Shown: positions 6,935 to 14,010, counted from the stretch's first letter. The stretch is 16,412 nucleotides of DNA from Clostridia bacterium (GCA_017421905.1 JAFOHH010000140.1:1-16412); one strand, 5' to 3'. Notes: generated by a model not told the origin, from the sequence alone. Numbers and translations are program-made.

Positions 6935-8224
6935 TTAGGGCGTAACGCGGTCGGGTCCGCGGAAGATAAACATTGCCTCTTTAATGGTAAGACCCAAAAG
7001 GAGCATGGTAAGACGGTCTACGCCAAGGCCAAAGCCGCCGTGCGTGGGCGCACCGTAGCGGAAGAATTCCAAGTAGAATTCTACGTCCTTTTTAAGGCCC
7101 TTTTCTTCGGCTTGGGCTTTTAATACCTCGTAGCGGTGCTCGCGTTGCGCGCCCGTGGTAATTTCGCAGCCGCGCCAAATCAGGTCGTAGCCTTGGGGCA
7201 CGCCGTCTGCATTTCTCATATGATAAAAGGCGCGTTTTTCTGCACAGTAATCGGTAACGAATAAAAATTCGTGGCCGTATTTATCCATTGCAAACTGCTT
7301 GCAAAGGCGTTCTGCCTCGGTAGTAAGGTCGCCCTTTTCTTCTTCGGCAACCTCAAAGCCGTAGCGCGCTTTCAATTCTTCGTAAAGATCGGCAAGCTTA
7401 ATTACGGGGAAGGGTTTTTCGGGAACGATAACCTCCGTACCGAAAAGCTCCTTAATTTTTTCGCCGTAAGCATCCTTAACCTTTGCAAGTGCGTAGGTTA
7501 AAAGGTCTTCTTCCATCTTCATAACGTCGTACATGCTATCGATATACGAAAATTCGAGGTCGAAGCCGGTAAATTCGGTGGTGTGCTTGTTGGTGTGCGA
7601 TTTTTCCGCACGGAATACGGGGCCAACCTCGAAAATGCGGTCAAAGCCGGAGGTCATTGCCATTTGTTTATAGAACTGCGGGCTTTGTACGAGGTATGCC
7701 TTGCGATCGAAATAATCGAGGGCGAATACGTCTGCGCCGCTTTCGCTTGCCGCGCCACAAATTTTGGGCGAATGGATTTCGATAAAGTTGTTGTTTACCA
7801 AAAATTCGCGCATGGCGTTGACAAAGCAGGTTTGTACTTGGAATAATAAAAGGTTTTTATCCGTGCGCAGGTCAATCCAGCGGTAGTCCATACGGAGGTC
7901 GGGTGCGGATTCGGGACCGATGGGGAGCGCTTCTGCTACCGACATAACCTCCATTTTTTCTACGAGCATTTCCTTGCCGCCCATTTTAACGTATTCGTTT
8001 TCGTTTACCATACCCTCTACGGCGATAACCGATTGCAGGGTAAGCGTATCGACAAGAGCGGCTACCTCGGGATATTTTTCCTTTTCCAAAGTAATTTGCA
8101 GCTTGCCCGTTACGTCGCGAATAACGAGGAACGCCATCGTGCGCTTGTTGCGGATATTTTCTACGTAGCCGGCGATTCTGTTTACCTCGCCAAGCTTACT
8201 TTGATTGATATAAGTTCTTTGCAT
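6935..8224 (-). CDS. aspS: Aspartyl-tRNA synthetase, archaeal/eukaryotic (type 2) form
   Basis: 429-residue class IIb aminoacyl-tRNA synthetase that charges tRNA-Asp, and perhaps tRNA-Asn, with aspartate. An N-terminal OB-fold anticodon domain (about 1-100) precedes the catalytic core. Motif 1 lies near 144-155, YLVQSPQFYKQM (177-188) is typical of archaeal-type AspRS, motif 2 is FRAEKSH...FDLEF (204-225), and motif 3 ends GGFGLGVDR with R404. It lacks the roughly 100-residue GAD insertion of standard bacterial AspRS (about 590 residues). Forms like this are often nondiscriminating and work with GatCAB to make Asn-tRNA. At the position where archaeal enzymes carry the discriminating Trp or His (after GWV) this protein appears to have E22, so specificity is open. 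It is not a bacterial AsnRS. AAGGAG lies 11 nt before the ATG. Confidence 0.9.
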   Translation of the reverse strand: MQRTYINQSKLGEVNRIAGYVENIRNKRTMAFLVIRDVTGKLQITLEKEKYPEVAALVDTLTLQSVIAVEGMVNENEYVKMGGKEMLVEKMEVMSVAEALPIGPESAPDLRMDYRWIDLRTDKNLLLFQVQTCFVNAMREFLVNNNFIEIHSPKICGAASESGADVFALDYFDRKAYLVQSPQFYKQMAMTSGFDRIFEVGPVFRAEKSHTNKHTTEFTGFDLEFSYIDSMYDVMKMEEDLLTYALAKVKDAYGEKIKELFGTEVIVPEKPFPVIKLADLYEELKARYGFEVAEEEKGDLTTEAERLCKQFAMDKYGHEFLFVTDYCAEKRAFYHMRNADGVPQGYDLIWRGCEITTGAQREHRYEVLKAQAEEKGLKKDVEFYLEFFRYGAPTHGGFGLGVDRLTMLLLGLTIKEAMFIFRGPDRVTP

Positions 8225-8247
8225 AACCGTAATTTCTCCTTTCCTCT

Positions 8248-8276
8248 ATTGTAAAACAAAGCGCGAAAAAATGCAA
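8248..8276 (-). promoter_or_regulatory. Promoter of aspS
   Basis: On the minus strand, TTGCAT (8271-8276), a 17-nt spacer and TACAAT (8248-8253). The start would fall near 8241, so the leader is only about 17 nt and the ribosome binding site (8236-8242) sits at its 5' end. No T-box leader can fit. Confidence 0.78.
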
Positions 8277-8310
8277 TCTTTTTGGATAGAAAAACGCTCT
8301 TTTTTTGTTT

Positions 8311-8409
8311 TTCCCCTTATGGGGAAGGCAAAATATCGCACGCGCGCCACTTGGGTAGCGGATTTTTCCCCGTGCGGGCGAACCAAAGCGAACGTGCGGT
8401 GCGTTACCC
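8311..8409. repeat. GC-rich hairpin-forming intergenic stretch
   Basis: This lies between the MFS gene's stop and the aspS promoter. TTCCCC-TTAT-GGGGAA (8311-8324) is a perfect hairpin. GGGTAGCG (from 8353) and CGTTACCC (to 8409) are imperfect arms around two copies of a GTGCGG core (8372 and 8394). No coding potential or T-tract was found on the minus strand, so no clear terminator for the MFS gene is seen. It shares TTCCCCTTAYGGGG with the region near 14015 and may be a dispersed repeat. Confidence 0.4.
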
Positions 8410-8415
8410 TGCTTT

Positions 8416-9663
8416 TTATTGCTCTTCCATATCCTCCCCTGCAAAGGTGGAGGCAAGCTCGGGTTGCTTTTTCCAGGTAAACGGCAGGGTTATAATTACG
8501 CCGATAACCACCAGACCAAGCCATATGAGGATTAAATTCCCCCAGCCGATTGTACCTACCGCGCCTGCAAAAACCTTGGTGGCGATTGCCGCGCCCGTGT
8601 AGCTTAAAAAGTCTAAAAAGCCGGTTGCGCCCGAAACCACGCCCGTATCGCGCAGGCTGGGGCAATATTTACTCCAAAGCATAGAGGCAGAGGCGTTAGA
8701 GCACAAAATGGCAAGCACGATTAAAACGAGATTGACGTATTTGTGATGAATGAAATAAAGCCCTGCGAAAAATAGCGCGGAAAGAGAGAAAAACAGCAGC
8801 ATGGTGAAATCCATATTGCGTTTTGCGCGTTCGTAAACGAATACGGCAATAAACGCCGCAAGGGCAATAACGAGGGTGCAAACGGAAAAGAGCAGTTCTG
8901 ACTCGGTAGAAGAAAATTTTAGATATTCGTTGATATATTTGGGTAGCCAAAATACAACGGAGGTACGCACCACGCCCGTAACGATGGAAATAATTGAAAA
9001 TTTAATAATTTGGTGCTCGATAAGGCGTTTTACGCTTTGGCTTTTACCCGTTTCCGTTTTGGGGGAGGCGTAACGATTATAGCGCACGACGCCCCTTTTT
9101 TCCATTACAAGAAAGAAAATAAAGCATACGATAGCCATTACGACTAAAATTGCGCTACTAAAAGCAAATGCGCTTTGCCAAGCAAACGCCGCAGCAAGCA
9201 CGCCCGCAAGAGGCGAGCCGAAGAAGGAGGAAAAGGTATAGCCGAGCGAGCAACGCGTTGCGTGGTGCGGCTCGGTATTTTCCGCAACCACCTTGGTCAT
9301 AGGACCGTAAATCATGGCGAGGAAAAACCCGGTAAGGGCGTAGGCAACTTGGGCAAGCGCAATATTTTCCGCCACGCGCGAAAAAATAAAGTTGGTTACG
9401 CCGGCAAGCAGCAACCCAAGGCTTATCATATACCGCGCTTTTATTTTGTCGCCGATAAGCCCGTTTAGGAGCTGCCCTACGGCGTAGCTGATTAAGTAAA
9501 CGAAGGAAAGCGTGCCGATATATCCGTTATCGAACGCGCCGTTTTCGGTCATATCTACCGAAACCGCGCTGAGCAAGTTGCGCGCAATATATACGGCAAG
9601 GTAGGAAATGGAACAAAGAACGCCGATAAACAACGCGTTTTTTGCCTTTTTAGAAAGTGCCAT
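8416..9663 (-). CDS. MFS transporter, organophosphate:phosphate antiporter-like (GlpT/UhpT type)
   Basis: 415-residue, roughly 12-helix inner-membrane transporter. YIARN (25-29) in helix 1 and VVRTSVVFWLPKY (231-243) in helix 7 place arginines R28 and R233 where GlpT has the substrate-phosphate-binding R45 and R269. I therefore read it as a phosphorylated-sugar or glycerol-phosphate importer exchanging for phosphate. The GDKIKAR loop (71-77) between helices 2 and 3 is a typical MFS signature. The length is near the family's usual 430-450. The ATG at 9663 has AAGGAG five nt upstream, and that site overlaps the stop codon of the upstream rpiR-like gene, so the two are one transcript and probably translationally coupled. 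Substrate identity is not determined. Confidence 0.85.
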   Translation of the reverse strand: MALSKKAKNALFIGVLCSISYLAVYIARNLLSAVSVDMTENGAFDNGYIGTLSFVYLISYAVGQLLNGLIGDKIKARYMISLGLLLAGVTNFIFSRVAENIALAQVAYALTGFFLAMIYGPMTKVVAENTEPHHATRCSLGYTFSSFFGSPLAGVLAAAFAWQSAFAFSSAILVVMAIVCFIFFLVMEKRGVVRYNRYASPKTETGKSQSVKRLIEHQIIKFSIISIVTGVVRTSVVFWLPKYINEYLKFSSTESELLFSVCTLVIALAAFIAVFVYERAKRNMDFTMLLFFSLSALFFAGLYFIHHKYVNLVLIVLAILCSNASASMLWSKYCPSLRDTGVVSGATGFLDFLSYTGAAIATKVFAGAVGTIGWGNLILIWLGLVVIGVIITLPFTWKKQPELASTFAGEDMEEQ

Positions 9664-9673
9664 AACCTCTCCT

Positions 9674-10522
9674 TTAATCTTGCACGGCGTGCAACGATAC
9701 GATTTTACGCATTTTGTAGAAGTTATCTTCGCCGCCCGTTTCGATATGGGCGCGCAGATAGGAGCAAAGCGTTTCGCAAAGGATTAATTGCGAAAAAAGC
9801 ACCTCGCTTTCCTTTGCGATTACCGAGTTTCCGCTTGCCGCGCACAGTAAAACGTAATCTGACATTTTGGCAAGGGGAGAATTTTTACTAGAGGTTAAGC
9901 AAACCACGGGCGTGCCGTTTTGCTTGGCAAGCTTGGCTGCATCTAACACGTCCTTGGTTCTGCCCGAAGAAGAAACGGCGATAAATAAATCGTCCGCCGT
10001 TAAGCGAGAGGCGGAAACGGCACTTAGCAAGGAGTCCTGCACAAAGGTTGCGGCAACGCCTAATTGCAACAACTGAAAATACCAGTCCGTGGCTACGGCT
10101 GCCGTGCGGTAAATGGCGTGAACCTGCACCTTTTGGGCGCGGAGAATGGCCTTTGCCACCGCTTGCATGGTTTCTTCTTTATTTTGCGCAAGGGTAATAT
10201 CCAACGCCGTTTTTACGTTTTCTTGCGTTTTTTGAAAAACTTCCTTTACCGAATCGGTTTCGCTAACTACGGTAAAGGGCTCTTCGTAAGCGGCGATAGA
10301 TGCCGCCACCTGCACCTTTAACGTGGGAAAGCCGCCGCCCGTAAATTTTTTGGCGAAATTGATTACGCTACCTTGCGATACCCCTGCAAGTTCGGCTACC
10401 TGCGTTAGGGCATATTCCGTAAATTTTTGCGGGTTTTGTAAAATAAGCGTGGCAATTTTTTGCTCTACGTTGCTAAATATTTTCATATTGCCTTGCAGTT
10501 CCAATAGCAGTTTTTTTTGCAT
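9674..10522 (-). CDS. RpiR-family (MurR/RpiR) SIS-domain transcription regulator
   Basis: 282-residue regulator. Residues 1-77 form the HTH_6 domain, with LTQVAELAGVSQGSVINFAKKF (39-60) as the helix-turn-helix. Residues about 115-255 form a SIS sugar-phosphate-binding domain: AVSSSGRTKDVLDAAKLAK (182-200) is the phosphate loop, with VVCLTSS (206-212) after it. Such proteins sense a phosphosugar and control its uptake. It is the first gene of an operon with the organophosphate-antiporter-like gene, so I infer that it controls that transporter in response to the imported sugar phosphate. The start at 10522 has AGGGAG six nt upstream; an alternative 30 bp further upstream overlaps the palindrome at 10539-10551. 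It is divergent from the SCIFF peptide gene. Confidence 0.9.
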   Translation of the reverse strand: MQKKLLLELQGNMKIFSNVEQKIATLILQNPQKFTEYALTQVAELAGVSQGSVINFAKKFTGGGFPTLKVQVAASIAAYEEPFTVVSETDSVKEVFQKTQENVKTALDITLAQNKEETMQAVAKAILRAQKVQVHAIYRTAAVATDWYFQLLQLGVAATFVQDSLLSAVSASRLTADDLFIAVSSSGRTKDVLDAAKLAKQNGTPVVCLTSSKNSPLAKMSDYVLLCAASGNSVIAKESEVLFSQLILCETLCSYLRAHIETGGEDNFYKMRKIVSLHAVQD

Positions 10523-10538
10523 CTTTCTCTCCCTTTTA

Positions 10539-10551
10539 TGAGAATTTCTCA
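10539..10551. promoter_or_regulatory. Candidate RpiR operator, palindrome TGAGAATTTCTCA
   Basis: A perfect 13-bp palindrome sits in the untranslated leader between the rpiR promoter and start codon. Next to it ATTTTTT is repeated three times (10552-10572). The position suits autoregulation as a roadblock; this is inferred. Confidence 0.45.
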
Positions 10552-10595
10552 ATTTTTTATTTTTTATTTTTTGAGTTGTTCACAATTTCGGCGCA

Positions 10596-10624
10596 ATTAT
10601 ACTCCCTTAAACGACCTTTGTCAA
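10596..10624 (-). promoter_or_regulatory. Consensus promoter of the rpiR-MFS operon
   Basis: On the minus strand, TTGACA (10619-10624), 17 nt, TATAAT (10596-10601): a perfect consensus. The start near 10589 gives a leader of about 67 nt containing the palindrome and A-rich repeats. Confidence 0.88.
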
Positions 10625-10681
10625 GCAAATCTTTATATAAATTATAATAAAGATTGTATGAATAAATTTCATACGCGGTGC

Positions 10682-10710
10682 TTGACTTATGCTTTTTCGT
10701 ATGATATAAT
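10682..10710 (+). promoter_or_regulatory. Promoter of the SCIFF peptide gene
   Basis: TTGACT (10682-10687), 17 nt, TATAAT (10705-10710). The start near 10717 gives a leader of about 26 nt carrying GGAGG seven nt before the ATG. It faces away from the rpiR promoter 57 bp to the left. Confidence 0.87.
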
Positions 10711-10742
10711 AATCGTGACGAAAAATTTTCGGAGGAAATATT

Positions 10743-10889
10743 ATGAAGCGTATTAAGACTTTACAAACCAGAAATCTTTGCGAAAGCGCTAAAAACGGCG
10801 GTTGCAGCGAATGTCAAACTTCTTGCCAATCTGCTTGCAAAACCAGCTGCGGCATCGCAAACCAACAATGCGAAAACAAAAAGAAGTAA
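10743..10889 (+). CDS. scfA: SCIFF peptide (six-cysteines-in-forty-five ranthipeptide precursor), variant
   Basis: 48-residue ribosomal peptide, the substrate of the adjacent radical-SAM maturase. MKRIKTLQTRNL at the start and the core CSECQTSCQSACKTSC (21-36) are the family hallmarks, present across Clostridia. In characterised homologues the maturase joins a core cysteine to Thr37 by a thioether; the biological role of SCIFF peptides remains poorly understood. Two departures appear. Cysteines occur at 13, 21, 24, 28, 32, 36 and 43, seven rather than six, C13 being the extra one. Residue 37 is Gly (SCGIANQQC) where the common form has Thr (SCTV). GGAGG lies 7 nt before the ATG. A terminator follows 9 nt after the stop, separating it from the maturase gene. 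Confidence 0.95.
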   Translation: MKRIKTLQTRNLCESAKNGGCSECQTSCQSACKTSCGIANQQCENKKK

Positions 10890-10898
10890 TTTAACCGG

Positions 10899-10925
10899 AA
10901 ATGCCGCCGTTTGGCGGCATTTTTT
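10899..10925 (+). terminator. Terminator between the SCIFF peptide and maturase genes
   Basis: A perfect 10-bp stem (10899-10908 with 10913-10922, loop GTTT) is followed by TTT. The T-run (TTTTTT counting the arm) is short, so some readthrough into the maturase gene is plausible. This would make the peptide transcript more abundant than the maturase transcript. Confidence 0.82.
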
Positions 10926-10930
10926 ATGAC

Positions 10931-11009
10931 CTTAACGCAGCAAGCAAAAGTTTAACGCAGCAGGCAAATGCTTTAACGCAGCAGGCAAAAGTTTAACGCC
11001 GCTTGCCGC
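10931..11009 (+). repeat. Tandem repeats, unit TTTAACGCAGCAGGCAAAAG
   Basis: Three near-identical units of 20-21 bp (10931-10950, 10951-10971, 10972-10991) and a fourth, degenerate one (from 10992) fill most of the gap between the scfA terminator and scfB. The last units contain GGCAA and TTGCC, which can pair. No long reading frame runs through them. Confidence 0.8.
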
Positions 11010-11017
11010 TTTTAATA

Positions 11018-11062
11018 AACGGGAGCAACCCCACCACTAAACCGGGGGCAACCCCACGGAGA
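11018..11062 (+). repeat. Direct repeat GGGRGCAACCCCAC in the maturase leader
   Basis: GGGAGCAACCCCAC (11021-11034) recurs as GGGGGCAACCCCAC (11045-11058), offset by 24 bp. The second copy runs into the ribosome binding site GGAG (11058-11061) of the maturase gene. Each copy can fold GGG against CCC. Confidence 0.6.
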
Positions 11063-11068
11063 ACCGTT

Positions 11069-12460
11069 ATGATTCATTGTTATACCCTTGGCGGAATGAA
11101 TATCGTTTTAGACGTTTGTTCGGGCTCGGTACACGTTGTAGACGACGTGGCCTTTGAGATAATTCAAAACTACGAAACCACCCCAAAAGAGGAGCTTTCC
11201 GCCCGCATTTTACAAAAATACGCCGACAGAGCCGACGTTACCGAAAGCGACGTTAGCGACTGCTTTGCCCAAATTGAAGAATTAAAAGAGGCAGGCAAGC
11301 TCTTTTCCCCCGATACCTTTGAGCCCCTTGCCGGAAAATTAAAGCAAAAAAGCGCAGGCGTTGTAAAAGCGCTTTGCCTCCATATTGCCCACAGCTGTAA
11401 TTTAAACTGCTCCTACTGCTTTGCCAGCCAAGGAAAATACCACGGCGAGCGCGCGCTTATGAGCTACGAGGTTGGCAAGCAGGCACTTGACTTTTTGGTG
11501 GAAAACTCCAAAGGCAGAACTAACTTAGAAGTAGACTTTTTCGGCGGCGAGCCGCTGATGAATTTCGACGTGGTAAAACGCCTCGTTGCATACGCACGTT
11601 CTATTGAAAAGGAGGCGGGCAAAAACTTCCGCTTTACGCTTACCACAAACGGCATGCTGATTGACGACGACGTAATCGATTTCGCCAACCGAGAAATGAG
11701 CAACGTCGTTTTATCGCTGGACGGCAGAAAGGAAGTGCACGACCGCTACCGCGTAGACTACGCAGGCAACGGCAGTTGGGAACGCATCGTGCCCAAATTC
11801 CAAAAGCTGGTAGAGGCGCGCGGCGGTAAAAATTACTACATGCGCGGTACGTTTACACACGCCAACCCCGACTTTTTAAAGGACATTCAGGTAATGCTGG
11901 ACCTTGGCTTTAACGAGCTGAGTATGGAGCCCGTAGTAGGCCCTGCAAGCGATCCTTCCTCCCTAACGCAGGAGGATTTACCCATCGTTCTGCAACAATA
12001 CGAGGAGCTTGCCTCCCTTATGCTGCAACGCAGCCGCGAAGGTAGACCTTTCACCTTCTACCATTATATGATCGATTTAACGGGCGGGCCCTGCATTTAT
12101 AAACGTGTTTCGGGTTGCGGCTCTGGCACGGAATATATGGCGGTTACCCCCTGGGGCGACTTATATCCCTGCCATCAGTTCGTAGGCGAAGAACAATATA
12201 AGCTGGGCGACGTTTGGCAAGGCGTTACGAACAAAAACGCACAAAACGAATTTGCCGCTTGCAACGTATATACCCGCCCCGAATGTAGAAATTGTTGGGC
12301 GCGGCTTTACTGCTCCGGCGGATGTGCCGCAAACGCCTACCACGCAACGGGCTCGGTAAACGGCATTTACGAATACGGCTGTACGCTGTTTAAAAAGAGA
12401 ATGGAGTGCGCCATTATGCTGCAAGCCGCCTTACTTGCAGACGCTGAAGAGCAGGACTAA
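11069..12460 (+). CDS. scfB: SCIFF radical-SAM/SPASM peptide maturase
   Basis: 463-residue cytosolic enzyme that installs thioether cross-links in the SCIFF peptide using S-adenosylmethionine. The start MIHCYTLGGMNIVLDV and DVCSGSVHVVDD (15-26) are typical of the family; the N-terminal ~90 residues form the peptide-binding (RRE-like) domain. The radical-SAM cluster ligands are C110, C114 and C117 (HSCNLNCSYC), with FGGEP (158-162) binding SAM. The SPASM domain has the full seven-cysteine pattern: C350, C368, C406, C409, C415, C419 and C438, with another nearby at C342. The ATG at 11069 follows GGAG at 7 nt; an open frame continues 66 bp further upstream but only through repeats. The intergenic gap of 4 nt to the downstream gene implies co-transcription. 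I saw no convincing promoter of its own. Confidence 0.95.
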   Translation: MIHCYTLGGMNIVLDVCSGSVHVVDDVAFEIIQNYETTPKEELSARILQKYADRADVTESDVSDCFAQIEELKEAGKLFSPDTFEPLAGKLKQKSAGVVKALCLHIAHSCNLNCSYCFASQGKYHGERALMSYEVGKQALDFLVENSKGRTNLEVDFFGGEPLMNFDVVKRLVAYARSIEKEAGKNFRFTLTTNGMLIDDDVIDFANREMSNVVLSLDGRKEVHDRYRVDYAGNGSWERIVPKFQKLVEARGGKNYYMRGTFTHANPDFLKDIQVMLDLGFNELSMEPVVGPASDPSSLTQEDLPIVLQQYEELASLMLQRSREGRPFTFYHYMIDLTGGPCIYKRVSGCGSGTEYMAVTPWGDLYPCHQFVGEEQYKLGDVWQGVTNKNAQNEFAACNVYTRPECRNCWARLYCSGGCAANAYHATGSVNGIYEYGCTLFKKRMECAIMLQAALLADAEEQD

Positions 12461-12464
12461 CGGT

Positions 12465-13811
12465 ATGAAAACCCCCCTTTGCGATTTCGTACGCGCCTAC
12501 GCGCGCGAAAACACCTTGCGATTGCATATGCCCGGACATAAAGGCGTTTCGGGCGCGGAGCATCTTTCTGCCGCACCCTTCGACCTAACGGAAATTGACG
12601 GGGCGGACGTTTTGTATGCCGCTAGCGGCGTAATTGCCCAAAGCGAGGCAAATGCGAGCGCTCTGTTTGGCAGCGGCAAAACGCTGTACTCGGCAGAAGG
12701 CTCTTCGCTCTGCATCCGCGCAATGGTATATTTAACCCTGCTTTACGCCAAGAGACAACGAAAGCCGCCGCTTATTTTCGCCGCAAGAAACGCCCACAAA
12801 GCCTTTGCTCTTGCCGCCGCAACGATGAACGTTGCCGTAAAGTGGCTACTGCCCTCTAGCGCGCAAGGACTGGTAAAATGCGAGATTTCCCCCACTCGTT
12901 TAGACGAAACGCTAACCGGCGCGGCGCAAAAGCCCACCGCGGTGTATATTACCAGCCCCGACTATCTCGGCAACGTTGCCGACGTAAAAGGGCTTTCCGC
13001 CGTATGTAAAAAGCACGGCGTGCTACTACTAGTGGATAATGCACACGGCGCGTATTTGCGCTTTTTGCCGCAGGATATGCACCCCCTTACCCTTGGGGCA
13101 GACGTTACTTGCGACTCTGCCCACAAAACCCTGCCCGTTTACACGGGCGGCGCATATTTGCACCTAAACAAAGCCGCCCCCGCCATTTTTTACGAGGAGG
13201 CGCAAACGGCAATGGCGACCTTTGCCTCCACAAGCCCTTCCTACCTCATTTTGCAATCGCTTGACGGAGCAAACGCTTATCTTGGCGGCGCGTACAAAGA
13301 AAAGCTTGCCGCCTTCCTACCCAAGGTGCGTGCGCTAAAAGCCGCACTTTCCCCCTTTTCCCCGCAGGGCGAAGAAGAATTAAAGCTAACCCTTGCCCCA
13401 AAAGCCTACGGCTACACGGGCACGGAATTAGCAAAAGCGTTAGAAAACGAGGGTATCGTATGCGAGTTTTCCGACCCCGACTACTGCGTAATGATGCTTT
13501 CCCCCGAGCTGACGGACGAGAATTTACACCGCCTGCAAGCGGCACTTTGCTCGCTGCCCAAAAGGGAGGCGATTACAGATCTTCCGCCCGCGCTTAACGA
13601 GCCTCGAAAACTGCTTTCCATGCACGAAGCGTTGTTTTCGCCCAGCGAAGAAGTACCCGTAGCGGAGGCAATAGGCAGAATTTTATCCGCCCCCACCGTT
13701 TCCTGCCCGCCCGCCGTGCCCGTGGCAGTTTGCGGCGAAGAAATTACCGAGGACGCAATTGCCTGCTTTGCTTACTACGGCATAAAAACCTGCCGCGTGG
13801 TAAAGAAGTAA
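12465..13811 (+). CDS. Orn/Lys/Arg decarboxylase-family PLP enzyme
   Basis: 448-residue cytosolic PLP enzyme with aminotransferase fold type I, of the group with SpeA/YaaO that removes CO2 from lysine, ornithine or arginine to give cadaverine, putrescine or agmatine. RLHMPGHKG (19-27) is the family signature. D191 and H194 (VDNAHG) contact the pyridoxal ring, and K221 in SAHKTLP is the Schiff-base lysine. STSPSYLILQSLD (255-267) is also typical. It is slightly shorter than the usual 470-490 residues. The substrate is not determinable by eye. The ATG at 12465 lies 4 nt after the scfB stop, with AGGA about 8 nt upstream; an ATG at 12435 would overlap scfB and was rejected. A terminator follows. 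Whether it works with the SCIFF pair or simply shares a transcript is unknown. Confidence 0.88.
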   Translation: MKTPLCDFVRAYARENTLRLHMPGHKGVSGAEHLSAAPFDLTEIDGADVLYAASGVIAQSEANASALFGSGKTLYSAEGSSLCIRAMVYLTLLYAKRQRKPPLIFAARNAHKAFALAAATMNVAVKWLLPSSAQGLVKCEISPTRLDETLTGAAQKPTAVYITSPDYLGNVADVKGLSAVCKKHGVLLLVDNAHGAYLRFLPQDMHPLTLGADVTCDSAHKTLPVYTGGAYLHLNKAAPAIFYEEAQTAMATFASTSPSYLILQSLDGANAYLGGAYKEKLAAFLPKVRALKAALSPFSPQGEEELKLTLAPKAYGYTGTELAKALENEGIVCEFSDPDYCVMMLSPELTDENLHRLQAALCSLPKREAITDLPPALNEPRKLLSMHEALFSPSEEVPVAEAIGRILSAPTVSCPPAVPVAVCGEEITEDAIACFAYYGIKTCRVVKK

Positions 13812-13835
13812 CGCCAAAACCTCATTATAAACATT

Positions 13836-13868
13836 ACGCCCCGACGGGAAAATCCGTCGGGGCGTTTT
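13836..13868 (+). terminator. Terminator of the scfB-decarboxylase transcript
   Basis: A perfect 12-bp GC-rich stem (13836-13847 with 13854-13865, loop GAAAAT) is followed by TTTTG. It begins 24 nt after the stop codon. Confidence 0.85.
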
Positions 13869-13948
13869 GCGTACATAATTCTTTCTGCAATGCATTTTAT
13901 TTTAATGAGCGGCTGAAAATTCCTTTTATTTTAGAAAAAGCCGTTTGC

Positions 13949-13967
13949 GGGCGACCATTGGTCGCCC
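13949..13967. repeat. Perfect 19-bp REP-like palindrome GGGCGACCATTGGTCGCCC
   Basis: Nine-base arms around a single T. It has no T-tract on either side. Similar GGGCGAC/GTCGCCC palindromes are common as dispersed intergenic repeats in Clostridia genomes, from general recollection. It lies between the terminator at 13868 and the AraC stop at 14107. Confidence 0.55.
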
Positions 13968-14010
13968 CTACGCATCTGAAAAGGAGCAAATCCCTTCGTT
14001 TTGGAGGCGC

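Noticed and set aside
6935..8224. Asparaginyl-tRNA synthetase.
   Set aside because: The YLVQSPQFYKQ and motif 2 region match archaeal-type AspRS; the bacterial AsnRS counterpart is different in this part.
10926..10955. Tiny reading frame (MTLTQQAKV) starting after the scfA terminator in the first repeat unit.
   Set aside because: No ribosome binding site, nine residues only, and the frame is broken in the later repeat units.
10931..10991. Regularly repeated 20-21 bp units as a possible CRISPR array.
   Set aside because: The units are directly adjacent with no variable spacers, and no cas genes are present.
12435..12464. Upstream ATG for the decarboxylase gene, overlapping scfB by 26 nt.
   Set aside because: The family's proteins begin close to the MKTPLCDF start, and the ATG at 12465 sits after a weak AGGA; the added ten residues show no family resemblance.
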